64,000 nt of DNA, from assembly GCA_025363015.1 (NCBI GenBank), contig JANYEQ010000035.1, positions 25,579-89,578 on the forward strand, in the 5' to 3' direction. The notes beneath the pieces were generated by a model that saw nothing but the letters and a program-made list of their open reading frames with translations, was not told the origin of the DNA and searched no databases. This DNA is from Bacteroidota bacterium. GTDB lineage: Bacteria; Bacteroidota; Bacteroidia; B-17B0; Aurantibacillaceae. Position 1 is the first letter of the stretch; every line of letters starts with the position of its first letter. The position numbers and the translations under genes are program-made. Of the stretch, positions 46,904 to 56,329 are shown in pieces.

Positions 46904-48256
46904 ATGTTCGATAATTTAAGCGATAAACTAGATAGAGCCCTTAAAACATTAAAAGGGCAAGGTAAAATAACCGAAATTAACGTGGCCGAAACGTTAAAAG
47001 AAGTGCGTAAAGCACTATTAGATGCCGATGTTAACTACAAAGTAGCCAAAACATTTACCGATACCGTTAAAGAAAAAGCCTTAGGACAAAATGTTTTAAC
47101 ATCTGTTTCGCCAGGGCAATTATTAGTAAAATTAACGCACGATGAGCTGGCCCAATTAATGGGAGGCACTAAAGAAGATATTTATTTGGGTGGCAACCCA
47201 ACCATTATTTTAATGAGTGGCTTACAAGGTAGCGGTAAAACCACGTTTACTGGTAAGTTAGCCAATTACTTAAAAACTAAAAAAGGTAAAAATCCTTTAA
47301 TGGTAGCTTGCGACGTGTATCGCCCAGCAGCTATTGAACAATTACAGGTATTGGGGCAACAAATAGGTGTAGAAGTTTTTGCTAATAAAGAAGAAAAAAA
47401 TCCAATAAAAATTGCCGAAGCTGCAATTAAACAGGCCAAAGAAAACGGTAATAGTGTAGTGTTGATTGATACTGCTGGTCGTTTAGCCATTGACGAGCAA
47501 ATGATGAACGAAATTACCGAACTTAAAAAGGCGGTAAAACCTAACGAAATTTTATTTGTAGTAGATAGTATGACCGGGCAAGATGCCGTTAATACTGCAA
47601 AAACCTTTAACGACCGCTTAGATTTTGATGGCGTAATTTTAACCAAATTAGATGGCGATACCCGTGGTGGTGCGGCTTTATCTATTAAAAGTATTGTAAA
47701 CAAACCTATTAAATTTATTGGTACTGGCGAAAAAATGGAAGCCCTGGATGTGTTTTATCCAGAACGTATGGCCGACCGTATTTTAGGCATGGGCGACGTT
47801 GTAACCTTAGTAGAGCGTGCACAAGAACAATTTAATGAAGAAGAAGCCCGCAAACTCAACAAAAAAATTGCTACTAATAAATTTGATTTTAACGACTTTT
47901 TAGCCCAACTACAACAAATTAAAAAAATGGGTAATGTTAAAGATTTAATGGGCATGATACCAGGCGTGGGCAAAGCGGTAAAAGATATGGACATTAAAGA
48001 CGATGCCTTTAAAGGCATTGAAGCCATTATTCAAAGCATGACTCCTGCCGAACGTAGCAAACCAGAATTAATGAACGGTAGCCGCCGTCAGCGACTGGCA
48101 AAAGGTAGTGGGCAAGGTATACAAGAAGTAAATAAGCTTTTAAAGCAATTTGAAGATACCCGCAAGATGATGCGAATGATGAACGATAAAAATGCCATGG
48201 CAAAAATGATGCGCAGCATGCCAAAAGGCATGACGGGTGGAATGCCTAAAATGTAA
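46904..48256 (+). CDS. ffh: Signal recognition particle protein
   Basis: ILMSGLQGSGKTTFTGKLANYL, VACDVYRPAAIEQL, VLIDTAGRLAIDE, GVILTKLDGDTRGGAALS, Met-rich M domain. Confidence 0.97.
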   Translation: MFDNLSDKLDRALKTLKGQGKITEINVAETLKEVRKALLDADVNYKVAKTFTDTVKEKALGQNVLTSVSPGQLLVKLTHDELAQLMGGTKEDIYLGGNPTIILMSGLQGSGKTTFTGKLANYLKTKKGKNPLMVACDVYRPAAIEQLQVLGQQIGVEVFANKEEKNPIKIAEAAIKQAKENGNSVVLIDTAGRLAIDEQMMNEITELKKAVKPNEILFVVDSMTGQDAVNTAKTFNDRLDFDGVILTKLDGDTRGGAALSIKSIVNKPIKFIGTGEKMEALDVFYPERMADRILGMGDVVTLVERAQEQFNEEEARKLNKKIATNKFDFNDFLAQLQQIKKMGNVKDLMGMIPGVGKAVKDMDIKDDAFKGIEAIIQSMTPAERSKPELMNGSRRQRLAKGSGQGIQEVNKLLKQFEDTRKMMRMMNDKNAMAKMMRSMPKGMTGGMPKM

Positions 48257-48280
48257 TTAATTTTAGGAAACTAATAATTT

Positions 48281-49225
48281 ATGCGAATTTTAATTGCCGA
48301 TGAAAATCATCCCATTTTACAGCAAACATTAGTTAATGCAGGTTTTGAATGCGATTTATTTTATGATAAATCGGTTGCTGAATTACAAATACTTTTGCCA
48401 AATTACCACGGCCTTGTAATAAGAAGCAAATTTAAACTTACACAACCATTACTTAACACGTGTACGCACTTAAAATGTATTGGTAGAGTAGGAGCCGGCA
48501 TGGAAAATATTGATGTAGTGTATGCCTCACAAAAAAACATACACTGTGTAAATGCCCCAGAGGGCAATAAAGATGCAGTTGGCGAGCATGCCTTAGGAAT
48601 GTTGTTAATGCTTTTAAATAATTTAAAAAAAGCAGATGCTGAAGTTCGCAATGGCATTTGGTTAAGGGCTGAAAATAGAGGTTACGAATTAAGTGGTAAA
48701 ACCATTGGTATTATTGGCTTTGGGCACATGGGCAGTAGCTTTGCACAAAAACTACAAGGCTTTAATTGTACTGTTTTTGCTCACGATAAATACAAAACAG
48801 GCTTTGGTACTAATTTTGTAAAAGAAGCAAGTAGTGAGCAAATTTTTGAAACTGCGGATATTATTAGCCTACACGTACCTTTAACTACCGAAACAGAATT
48901 TATGATAAATGAAAATTTCATCAATCAATTTAAAAAACCAATTTATATAATAAACACGGCTCGAGGCAAATGCTTAAATACCTCCCATTTAGTAGAGGCT
49001 ATTGAACAAAATAAAGTAGTAGGTGCGTGTTTAGACGTGTTAGAATACGAAACAACTTCGTTTGAAAATATTAATAAAACAACACTACCGCCCCCTTTTA
49101 ATTATTTAATACAGAGTAACAAGGTAATTTTAAGCCCGCACATTGCTGGCTGGACGCATGAAAGCAACTATAAAATGAGTTTGATAGTAGCGCAAAAAAT
49201 GATAGAAGTTTTAAAAAGCGCTTAA
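48281..49225 (+). CDS. D-2-hydroxyacid dehydrogenase (3-phosphoglycerate dehydrogenase-like)
   Basis: TIGIIGFGHMGSSFAQKL, ISLHVPLTTETEFMINENFI, IINTARGKCLNTSHLVEAI, SPHIAGWTHES. Confidence 0.9.
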   Translation: MRILIADENHPILQQTLVNAGFECDLFYDKSVAELQILLPNYHGLVIRSKFKLTQPLLNTCTHLKCIGRVGAGMENIDVVYASQKNIHCVNAPEGNKDAVGEHALGMLLMLLNNLKKADAEVRNGIWLRAENRGYELSGKTIGIIGFGHMGSSFAQKLQGFNCTVFAHDKYKTGFGTNFVKEASSEQIFETADIISLHVPLTTETEFMINENFINQFKKPIYIINTARGKCLNTSHLVEAIEQNKVVGACLDVLEYETTSFENINKTTLPPPFNYLIQSNKVILSPHIAGWTHESNYKMSLIVAQKMIEVLKSA

Positions 49226-49261
49226 AAACAATAAATATTTTTTTAATTAAATTAATTTTAC

Positions 49262-49269
49262 TACATTTG
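49262..49269 (+). promoter_or_regulatory. Bacteroidota -7 box (TANNTTTG) of the tRNA gene
   Basis: TACATTTG located 15 nt upstream of the tRNA 5' end. Confidence 0.6.
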
Positions 49270-49284
49270 CAGTCCAAAATTATT

Positions 49285-49361
49285 GGCTTCGTAGCTCAAC
49301 TGAATAGAGCACCTCACTACGGATGAGGAGGTTAGGGGTTTGAATCCCTTCGAGGTCACCA
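49285..49361 (+). tRNA. tRNA-Arg (anticodon ACG)
   Basis: GGCTTCG acceptor with CGAGGTC, D arm GCTC...GAGC, anticodon arm CCTCA-CTACGGA-TGAGG (anticodon ACG), T arm AGGGG-TTTGAAT-CCCTT, encoded CCA. Confidence 0.93.
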
Positions 49362-49363
49362 AG

Positions 49364-49404
49364 TGGGACTGTTTAGAAAATTCTAATTCAGTCCCATTTT
49401 TTTT
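49364..49404 (+). terminator. Terminator after tRNA-Arg
   Basis: TGGGACTG ... CAGTCCCA stem with inner TTAGAA/TTCTAA stem, then TTTTTTTT. Confidence 0.85.
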
Positions 49405-49583
49405 AGTCCAAAAGCATTAATTTTACTGCATATTTTAAAAGTATGCTCATCATATTAGTGGTTCAATATTGATTATTTTCAAAAATTAATTTTTCAGGAA
49501 AAACCGAACCAATAATTTGTTGTTTTACCCGAAAAGTGTCTCTAATATACTCACTCGTAGGGAGGATTTTTTTTGGCTTTAAA

Positions 49584-50537
49584 TTATTCTTTTATTAGTT
49601 TATAAACAAAAACACCATCGTTATTATTCATTTTTAAAAAATAAACGCCATTAGCAAAATTATTAATATCAATTTGGGTTTCATTAGTAGTTATTTCTTT
49701 TTTTAATACTAATTCACCTAAAATAGTTGTTAGTTCTATCTGATTATTTATTTCATCTTTAGTGTTAAGTTTTATAATAAAATTTCCAGTTGTTGGATTT
49801 GGGAAAATATTTATTTTATTTTTTTTCTTTTTTAAATTTTCTTCAACTGATGTAACCAAACAACTTGGGTTGAATATAAAGCTATTAGATTTATAAAAAC
49901 AACTAAGATTATAAGTATAAGGGTATGATGGTGGAGTAAGAATTGGCCATGAAGCATAAGCGAGATTGTATAAAAAACCTTGATTTGCTCCTATACCTTG
50001 ATACCATGTAATAAACAAATTTAAACCATAAGGAGTATAACCGCTGGCACTTGTAAAGGTATATGCTGTATGTAAACCAGTTATGTAGGGAACTGTCGTA
50101 GTTGAAATGCTATTTAACCGCATTTTTGGTATAGTCGCTAATGCTCCATATCCCGCTGTAGGTGTTTTTATAGTGAAAGTATCTCCAACATTCAAATTAA
50201 AATCATATAAAACAAATTCAGATGTATCATTTCCGAAAATTGTACCTAAGGGGTATTTAAAATAAATTTTTTTACTAAACTCACGGTAAAAGCAAAAAAA
50301 AGCTGGAGAATTTGTGCCAGAAAAAACACCATAAAGTTTATGATAAATAATACCATTTTTTAAACTATCGCCATGTTGTACAATCTGTTGCGGTTGATTA
50401 TCTGTTAAGTAATTGCAAGGAGAACTACAATACTTATTTACTACCCAAGTTGCGCTATCATTTGGAAACGGAATGTATGCTTGAGCAATTACTAGCTTAG
50501 TAAAAAATAAAAGCAGTATTAAATAAATATTTTTCAT
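49584..50537 (-). CDS. Secreted protein with T9SS C-terminal sorting domain
   Basis: Signal peptide; C-terminal NIFPNPTTGNFIIKL...GVYFLKMNNNDGVFVYKLIKE. Confidence 0.85.
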   Translation of the reverse strand: MKNIYLILLLFFTKLVIAQAYIPFPNDSATWVVNKYCSSPCNYLTDNQPQQIVQHGDSLKNGIIYHKLYGVFSGTNSPAFFCFYREFSKKIYFKYPLGTIFGNDTSEFVLYDFNLNVGDTFTIKTPTAGYGALATIPKMRLNSISTTTVPYITGLHTAYTFTSASGYTPYGLNLFITWYQGIGANQGFLYNLAYASWPILTPPSYPYTYNLSCFYKSNSFIFNPSCLVTSVEENLKKKKNKINIFPNPTTGNFIIKLNTKDEINNQIELTTILGELVLKKEITTNETQIDINNFANGVYFLKMNNNDGVFVYKLIKE

Positions 50538-50559
50538 GAGTTTTTTTAGTATTTATTTT

Positions 50560-52566
50560 TTACCAAATTTCTACGCGTGATGTTTCGGGGGTAAACATTT
50601 TATCACCCTGTTTTACATCAAAAGCTTGGTGAAATTCTTTTAAATTTACAAGTGGACCAAAGGCTCTAAAATAGGCTGGCGAGTGGTAATCAATAGTTAT
50701 TAAACGTTTTAATTCTGCATCGCGGGTTATGCTTTTCCAGCCTTGAGCCCAAGCAATAAAAAAGCGCTGTTCGCCTGTAAAACCTTCTATTTTTTGTGAA
50801 ACAGTACTGCCTAACGATTTTTTATAAGCATAATACGCCATGGTTAATCCACCTAAATCGGCAATGTTTTCGCCTTGTGTTTGTTCACCATTAACATGTA
50901 AGGTATCAATAGCAATGTAGCTGTTAAATTGATTAATAATGCCTTGTTTTTTTGTTTTAAAGTTATCGTAATCTTCTTTTGTCCACCACATTTTTAAGTT
51001 TCCATCGGCATCGTATTGCGCGCCTTGGTCATCAAAACCATGTGTTAATTCGTGCCCAATAATAGCGCCCATTGTACCATAATTTGCAGCGTCATCAGCT
51101 GTATAATCAAAAAATGGAGGTTGTAAAATGGCAGCCGGGAAAGTAATTTCGTTTGTTTCAGGCGCATAATACGCATTAACAGTAACAGGGGTCATTAACC
51201 ATTTATTACGATCAACAGGCTTTTTTAATTCTTCTAAACTATTTTGTAATGCAAATTTATTGGCAAAACAAACATTATCCCAATAGCTATTAGTACCAAC
51301 GGTTAGGGCGCTATAGTCTTTTGCTACATCGGGGTAACCCACTTTACGAATTAATAAATCTAATTTACGATAGGCTTCTTTTTTTGTAGTCTCGTTCATC
51401 CATTTACGTGAGGCAATTCTATCACGATAGGATAAAATTAAATTATCAATTAATTTATTTACTTTTTGTTTTGCTTCTGGTTTAAAATATCTTTTGGTGT
51501 ATTCTTGTCCAATAATTTCTCCTAAACCTGCGTTTATAACATTGTGCACACGTTGCCAGCGAGGTTTCATGGCTTTAGAACCTGTTAACACTTTACCTCT
51601 AAAATTAAAGTGCGCTTCTTCAAATTTAGAAGATAAATATGGTGCAGCTTCCATTAATAATTGTGCTTTTGCATAAATTTTAAATGTTTGAATAGAAGTA
51701 GCTTTAATTAATAGGTTTAGGGCTTTAAAATAATCAACCATCCCTACAATAACGGTATCGGGTTGTGTAAGTTTAATGTTTGAAAAGTAAGTTGCCCAAC
51801 TAATATTTAGGGTTAATACACCTAAATCAGTTGGCGAAAATTTATTGTATAATTTTTCAGGATTGCGCATTTGACTTTTTGTAAAGGCTTCATTAGTTAA
51901 TTGTTTTTCGAATTCGTAAACTAAATTTGCATTTTTTTCGGCTTCAACGGAAGCTACTCCAGTAAGTATAAATAAGCTAGCAATATATTTTTTATACTCG
52001 CTTTGTATTTTTTCGAATTGTGGCGAGTAATAAAAATCTCTATCGCCTAAACCATAACCCGCTTGCGATAAGCCATAAGATTGCTTTTTACTATTTTTTG
52101 CATCGGGACTAACGCCTGCATCAAATAAAAGTTTTACACCTATAAATTCAAACTTTGCTTTTAAGGCAATAAATTCGTCAATGTTTTTTACGTTATCAAT
52201 TTGTTGTAATTGAGGCAAAATGGGTGTGTAACCTAATTTATTTGCTTTGTTAGAATCTAAACCCGTGTTGTAAAAATCACGTAATTTTTGTAAATCGGTA
52301 TTGGGTAGGACCTTTGTATTTTTTGATACTTCGTTATAAATTAATTTAATATTTTTTAAATTGTTATTATTTATTTCGTTAAAACTACCGTAACGGGCAT
52401 CGCTTTCAGGTAGTTTAAAGTTTTTTTGCCAAGCACCATTGCAATAACTGTAAAAATCTTGTGCAGGTTTTACTGTTTTATCCATGTTAGCAATAACAAT
52501 ACCAGGGTTTTGGGCTATACTCATGGCAGTGTAAAGTACAGTAATAGATGTAATTATTTTTTTCAT
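50560..52566 (-). CDS. M13 family metallopeptidase (neprilysin/PepO-like)
   Basis: IIGHELTHGFDDQGAQYDADGNL zinc motif, GENIADLGG, C-terminal VEIW. Confidence 0.95.
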   Translation of the reverse strand: MKKIITSITVLYTAMSIAQNPGIVIANMDKTVKPAQDFYSYCNGAWQKNFKLPESDARYGSFNEINNNNLKNIKLIYNEVSKNTKVLPNTDLQKLRDFYNTGLDSNKANKLGYTPILPQLQQIDNVKNIDEFIALKAKFEFIGVKLLFDAGVSPDAKNSKKQSYGLSQAGYGLGDRDFYYSPQFEKIQSEYKKYIASLFILTGVASVEAEKNANLVYEFEKQLTNEAFTKSQMRNPEKLYNKFSPTDLGVLTLNISWATYFSNIKLTQPDTVIVGMVDYFKALNLLIKATSIQTFKIYAKAQLLMEAAPYLSSKFEEAHFNFRGKVLTGSKAMKPRWQRVHNVINAGLGEIIGQEYTKRYFKPEAKQKVNKLIDNLILSYRDRIASRKWMNETTKKEAYRKLDLLIRKVGYPDVAKDYSALTVGTNSYWDNVCFANKFALQNSLEELKKPVDRNKWLMTPVTVNAYYAPETNEITFPAAILQPPFFDYTADDAANYGTMGAIIGHELTHGFDDQGAQYDADGNLKMWWTKEDYDNFKTKKQGIINQFNSYIAIDTLHVNGEQTQGENIADLGGLTMAYYAYKKSLGSTVSQKIEGFTGEQRFFIAWAQGWKSITRDAELKRLITIDYHSPAYFRAFGPLVNLKEFHQAFDVKQGDKMFTPETSRVEIW

Positions 52567-52664
52567 GTGATGGTGTGTTTATTAATTTATACTAATTATT
52601 TAAAATTAAATAACGAATATAGCTATTTTAGTTTATTTTAGAAGAAATTTTGTAAAGCTAACCG

Positions 52665-53918
52665 TTGTTTAAAAATATTATAAATAGTGTGGCCACTAAA
52701 GGCATAGTTGCGGTAATTAATTTTATTATATTAATTTTTTCGTCAAAGTATTTAGGGGTTAGTTCGCGTGGTGAAATAAGTATTTTAATACTAAATATTG
52801 CTATTATTCAAATTATAAACGAAATTTTTACGGGTTACAGTTTGGTATATTTTATACCCACCTATAATTTAAAAAAAATACTTGTAACGGGTATATTGTA
52901 CACGCTTATTGCTTGCTCAATATGTAATAGCGTATTTTATATACTTAAAAAGCAATTGCCAAATTACGAATGGCTGAGTTATTTTATATCGTTAATTATT
53001 ATTTTAAATACATTTAATTGTGTTGTTATTTTAGCTAAACAAAAAATAAGGCTTTATAATTTTTTAAATATAATACAACCCATTATTTTATTAATAGGCC
53101 TGGTAATTAGTACACTGGTGTATAAAAACTATAGGTTTACAGCATTTTTTTACCCTATGCTAATATCATTTATTGTAGCGTTTACAATTTCGATGGTGGC
53201 TACTTTTAAGTTAATACTAGCATCAAAAACTACTTTACATTTTAGTATTAAACCCATTTTTATAAATGGCTTTTTTTGCCAAATGGCTGTATTAATGCAT
53301 ATAGCGTGTAATAGGTATAGTTATTATTTACTACCTAATAGTGCCGATGTGGGCTTGTATTCATCGGCATCATCATTAATAGAATCTATTTTAATAATTT
53401 GCAATGGTATTTCGCCAGTGTTACTCTCTAAAATTGCAAACCAAGGTAATACAGAGCGAAATCAACAATTAACGCTAAGTTTAAGTAAATTAAGTTTTGT
53501 AATAAGTGTAGTTGGAGTAGGGCTAATTGCTATTTTACCTAATACCTTTTTTGTATTTATGTTGGGCGCAGATTTTATATGTATTAAATATTATATGCTT
53601 TTGTATGCACCAGGCATTTTGATGATAAGTTTTATGGCGATTATAAGCCATTATTTTTCGGCATTGGGTAAATTAAAAACTATTTTAGTGTGCAATAGTT
53701 TTGGTTTTATTGCAACTATATGTTTAGCACCTCTTTTAATTAAAAATATGGGTATTGAGGGGGCAGCAATTACCGCTAACATTGCCTATTTATTAAATGC
53801 CATTACCATGGGTTATGTGTTTTTTAAAACAAATAAACTAAGTGTTACACATTTAATTTTTGTAAAAAAAGATATTTTAAGTTTAAAAGAGTTAATTAAA
53901 AATAAAGAGGGCGTATAA
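52665..53918 (+). CDS. Polysaccharide flippase / MATE-like membrane protein (Wzx-like)
   Basis: ~12 predicted hydrophobic segments; N-terminal NSVATKGIVAVINFIILIFSSKYLGVSSRGEIS typical of Wzx. The track start is TTG, so the true start is uncertain. Confidence 0.75.
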   Translation: MFKNIINSVATKGIVAVINFIILIFSSKYLGVSSRGEISILILNIAIIQIINEIFTGYSLVYFIPTYNLKKILVTGILYTLIACSICNSVFYILKKQLPNYEWLSYFISLIIILNTFNCVVILAKQKIRLYNFLNIIQPIILLIGLVISTLVYKNYRFTAFFYPMLISFIVAFTISMVATFKLILASKTTLHFSIKPIFINGFFCQMAVLMHIACNRYSYYLLPNSADVGLYSSASSLIESILIICNGISPVLLSKIANQGNTERNQQLTLSLSKLSFVISVVGVGLIAILPNTFFVFMLGADFICIKYYMLLYAPGILMISFMAIISHYFSALGKLKTILVCNSFGFIATICLAPLLIKNMGIEGAAITANIAYLLNAITMGYVFFKTNKLSVTHLIFVKKDILSLKELIKNKEGV

Positions 53919-53978
53919 TTTAAAATACATAAATCATCGCCTAAGCTGCACTTCAATTTACTTACCCTTTGCCTAAAA

Positions 53979-56075
53979 CTAATTATAAGCGGGTAATAAA
54001 CCGTAATTTTTACCGTACTCTAACATTTGTTGTACAAAATTTGTAGGGTATTCAATTTTTACATCAATTACCTTATCGCCTTCCATTACTGGTGTTAGCT
54101 TTGGTTGTATAAAGCCTTGGTAAGGCGCCATGCCTAAGTTTTTGTAACGTGCTAATACTTCGTTATGTAATTTTGCATTTACCTTTACACCGTAATTTTC
54201 AATTAAATTTTTACCCGCTTTATAATCTCCCTCTGATTTTATGCGTTGTATTTCTTTTAATAATTGGCCAAACAAAATTTTTAATTTACTGTAATCGTTT
54301 ATAACAAAATAGGTTTTATTGTTTTCAACTTTTTGTTCAATTACGTTTTCTTTTTTACCTTTTTCAAAAGCCCAAGCAGCAACCATTTGGCGGTTACGCA
54401 TGTGTGCTTCTTCTAAATCTTTACCTTCTTTAATACGCGATAGCTGTATAATTAATCCTTTTGTAATGTATTCATCATACGCTGCTTTACCATAATCTAA
54501 GCTTGGCATTACGCCTAAATCTACTAATTTTTGGTCGTATAAATAATATAGGGCTACTAAATCGGCTCTACCTTCTTCTAAAGCACTGGCATAATTTTTA
54601 AGGGTTTCGTTAGGTTGCCCAATGCCTTTATTTATTTGTCCGCTAGCATGCCCAATTACTTCGTGCATATCGGTATGTAATTTATCAGCTAAGCCTGCGT
54701 AAATGCTTACATTTTTTTTAATGTTATCGTTATAATAAAATTCGTTTACTACGCTACCACCCGCAGCACGTTCGTATGCCTCAACAATATTGCCTAAATT
54801 TACCGATTTGCTTCCGTGTGTTTCGCGAATCCACTCATTATTTGGTAAATTAATGCCAATAGGCGTACCAGGCGATGAGTCGCCACTTTCAACCACAGCA
54901 TTAATTACTTTTGCCGAAATACCTTTTACCGTATCTTTTTTATGTGTATCCATTATTGGCGAATTATCTTCAAACCATTGTGCGTTAGCGCCAATGGTGG
55001 CAATACGTTTACTGGCTTCAAAATCTCGCACTGATACAACCGATTCAAACGAACCTTTTTTACCCATAGGATCTAAATACACTTCAATAAAACCATTTAC
55101 CACATCTACATTACTTTCGGTATCTTTTACCCAGGCAATATTATAGGCATCAAAATCTTTTATGGAACCTGTTTTGTAAAAGGTTACTAATTTTTGTAAG
55201 GCATCTTTTTGTTTATCGTTTTCGGCAACGTTTACAGCCTTCTCTAACCAAAACACAATTTGTTCAATAGCTTGTGTGTAATGCCCACCTACTTTATAAA
55301 TTTTTTCTACTAGTTTTCCATTTTCTTTTACCAACTTACTATTAATGCCATACATGGGTTGGTGAGTGCTGTTTTTATCAACCATAGCGGCATAAAAATC
55401 GGTCACTTCTTGTTGAGTAACTCCTTCGTAAAAATTAACTGCGCTCGATTTTACAAGGTCAGTCTTACTATCAAGGCTTACTTTTTTAGAGGCAATTTTT
55501 GCATCAAAAATAATGGGCGTAATTAGCTTAATAAAATCGGCTTTAGTTTGGTTGGCTTGCAAGGGTAATTCAACATCATCAATACTTTGTACTACCGATG
55601 CAAAAAAACTATCGCTACACTCGGGCAAAAACTTATCGGTACTGTAGTGGTGGTGTATACCATTACTAAACCACACACGCTTGGCATAGGTTAATAATTG
55701 TTTGTATTCTGTACTCTCGGTATTGCCTTTGTAGTGACTAACAATAGCTTCTAAGGTTTTGCGAATGCTTAAGTTGTATTTAAAATTTTGATCGTAAATA
55801 ATATCACGCCCACTTAACGCAGCTTGGTATAAGTAATACAACAAGGTTTTTGTTTGTAGGTTTAGTTTATCAAAATCTTGTACTTGGTATCGTAAAATGC
55901 GTAAATCGGCAAATTGTTCAACAATATAGTTAAACTCTTGATTTTGATCCAATGGCATTATATTTTCAATACTATCTTTTTTTGGCGTGGCTTTAAATAC
56001 TTCTAATTCGTTAGTATTGGAATGACAGGCCGATAATGCAAGCGATACCGATGCAATTTTTAATAAATGGTTCAT
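53979..56075 (-). CDS. M49 family dipeptidyl-peptidase III-like lipoprotein
   Basis: HEVIGHASGQ (HExxGH) and EEGRADLVALYYLYD zinc ligands; N-terminal LSLALSACHS lipobox. Confidence 0.85.
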   Translation of the reverse strand: MNHLLKIASVSLALSACHSNTNELEVFKATPKKDSIENIMPLDQNQEFNYIVEQFADLRILRYQVQDFDKLNLQTKTLLYYLYQAALSGRDIIYDQNFKYNLSIRKTLEAIVSHYKGNTESTEYKQLLTYAKRVWFSNGIHHHYSTDKFLPECSDSFFASVVQSIDDVELPLQANQTKADFIKLITPIIFDAKIASKKVSLDSKTDLVKSSAVNFYEGVTQQEVTDFYAAMVDKNSTHQPMYGINSKLVKENGKLVEKIYKVGGHYTQAIEQIVFWLEKAVNVAENDKQKDALQKLVTFYKTGSIKDFDAYNIAWVKDTESNVDVVNGFIEVYLDPMGKKGSFESVVSVRDFEASKRIATIGANAQWFEDNSPIMDTHKKDTVKGISAKVINAVVESGDSSPGTPIGINLPNNEWIRETHGSKSVNLGNIVEAYERAAGGSVVNEFYYNDNIKKNVSIYAGLADKLHTDMHEVIGHASGQINKGIGQPNETLKNYASALEEGRADLVALYYLYDQKLVDLGVMPSLDYGKAAYDEYITKGLIIQLSRIKEGKDLEEAHMRNRQMVAAWAFEKGKKENVIEQKVENNKTYFVINDYSKLKILFGQLLKEIQRIKSEGDYKAGKNLIENYGVKVNAKLHNEVLARYKNLGMAPYQGFIQPKLTPVMEGDKVIDVKIEYPTNFVQQMLEYGKNYGLLPAYN

Positions 56076-56329
56076 ATATTATAGTGTGCTATAAATTTTA
56101 GACTGTAAGGATAGTATTTATTTAATTTTTTTGCAACAGGTTTATACATTTAATAATAAAATAAAGTGTTAGATTTTAAAGACTTATAGAATAAATCATT
56201 TTGAGTGTTATACTTAGGTTTTTAAGGTAGTAATGAATACTTTTTGGATACAATTCTAACAACAAATATTTTACATTATCTTTTTTTATATTCGGTTTGA
56301 CTTAGTATAAACTGTCTGTATTTGTTTGT

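Noticed and set aside
49285-49583. tRNA-Arg considered as an integration site for a mobile element
   Set aside because: A clear terminator follows, there is no duplicated tRNA 3' end that I can see, and no integrase nearby.
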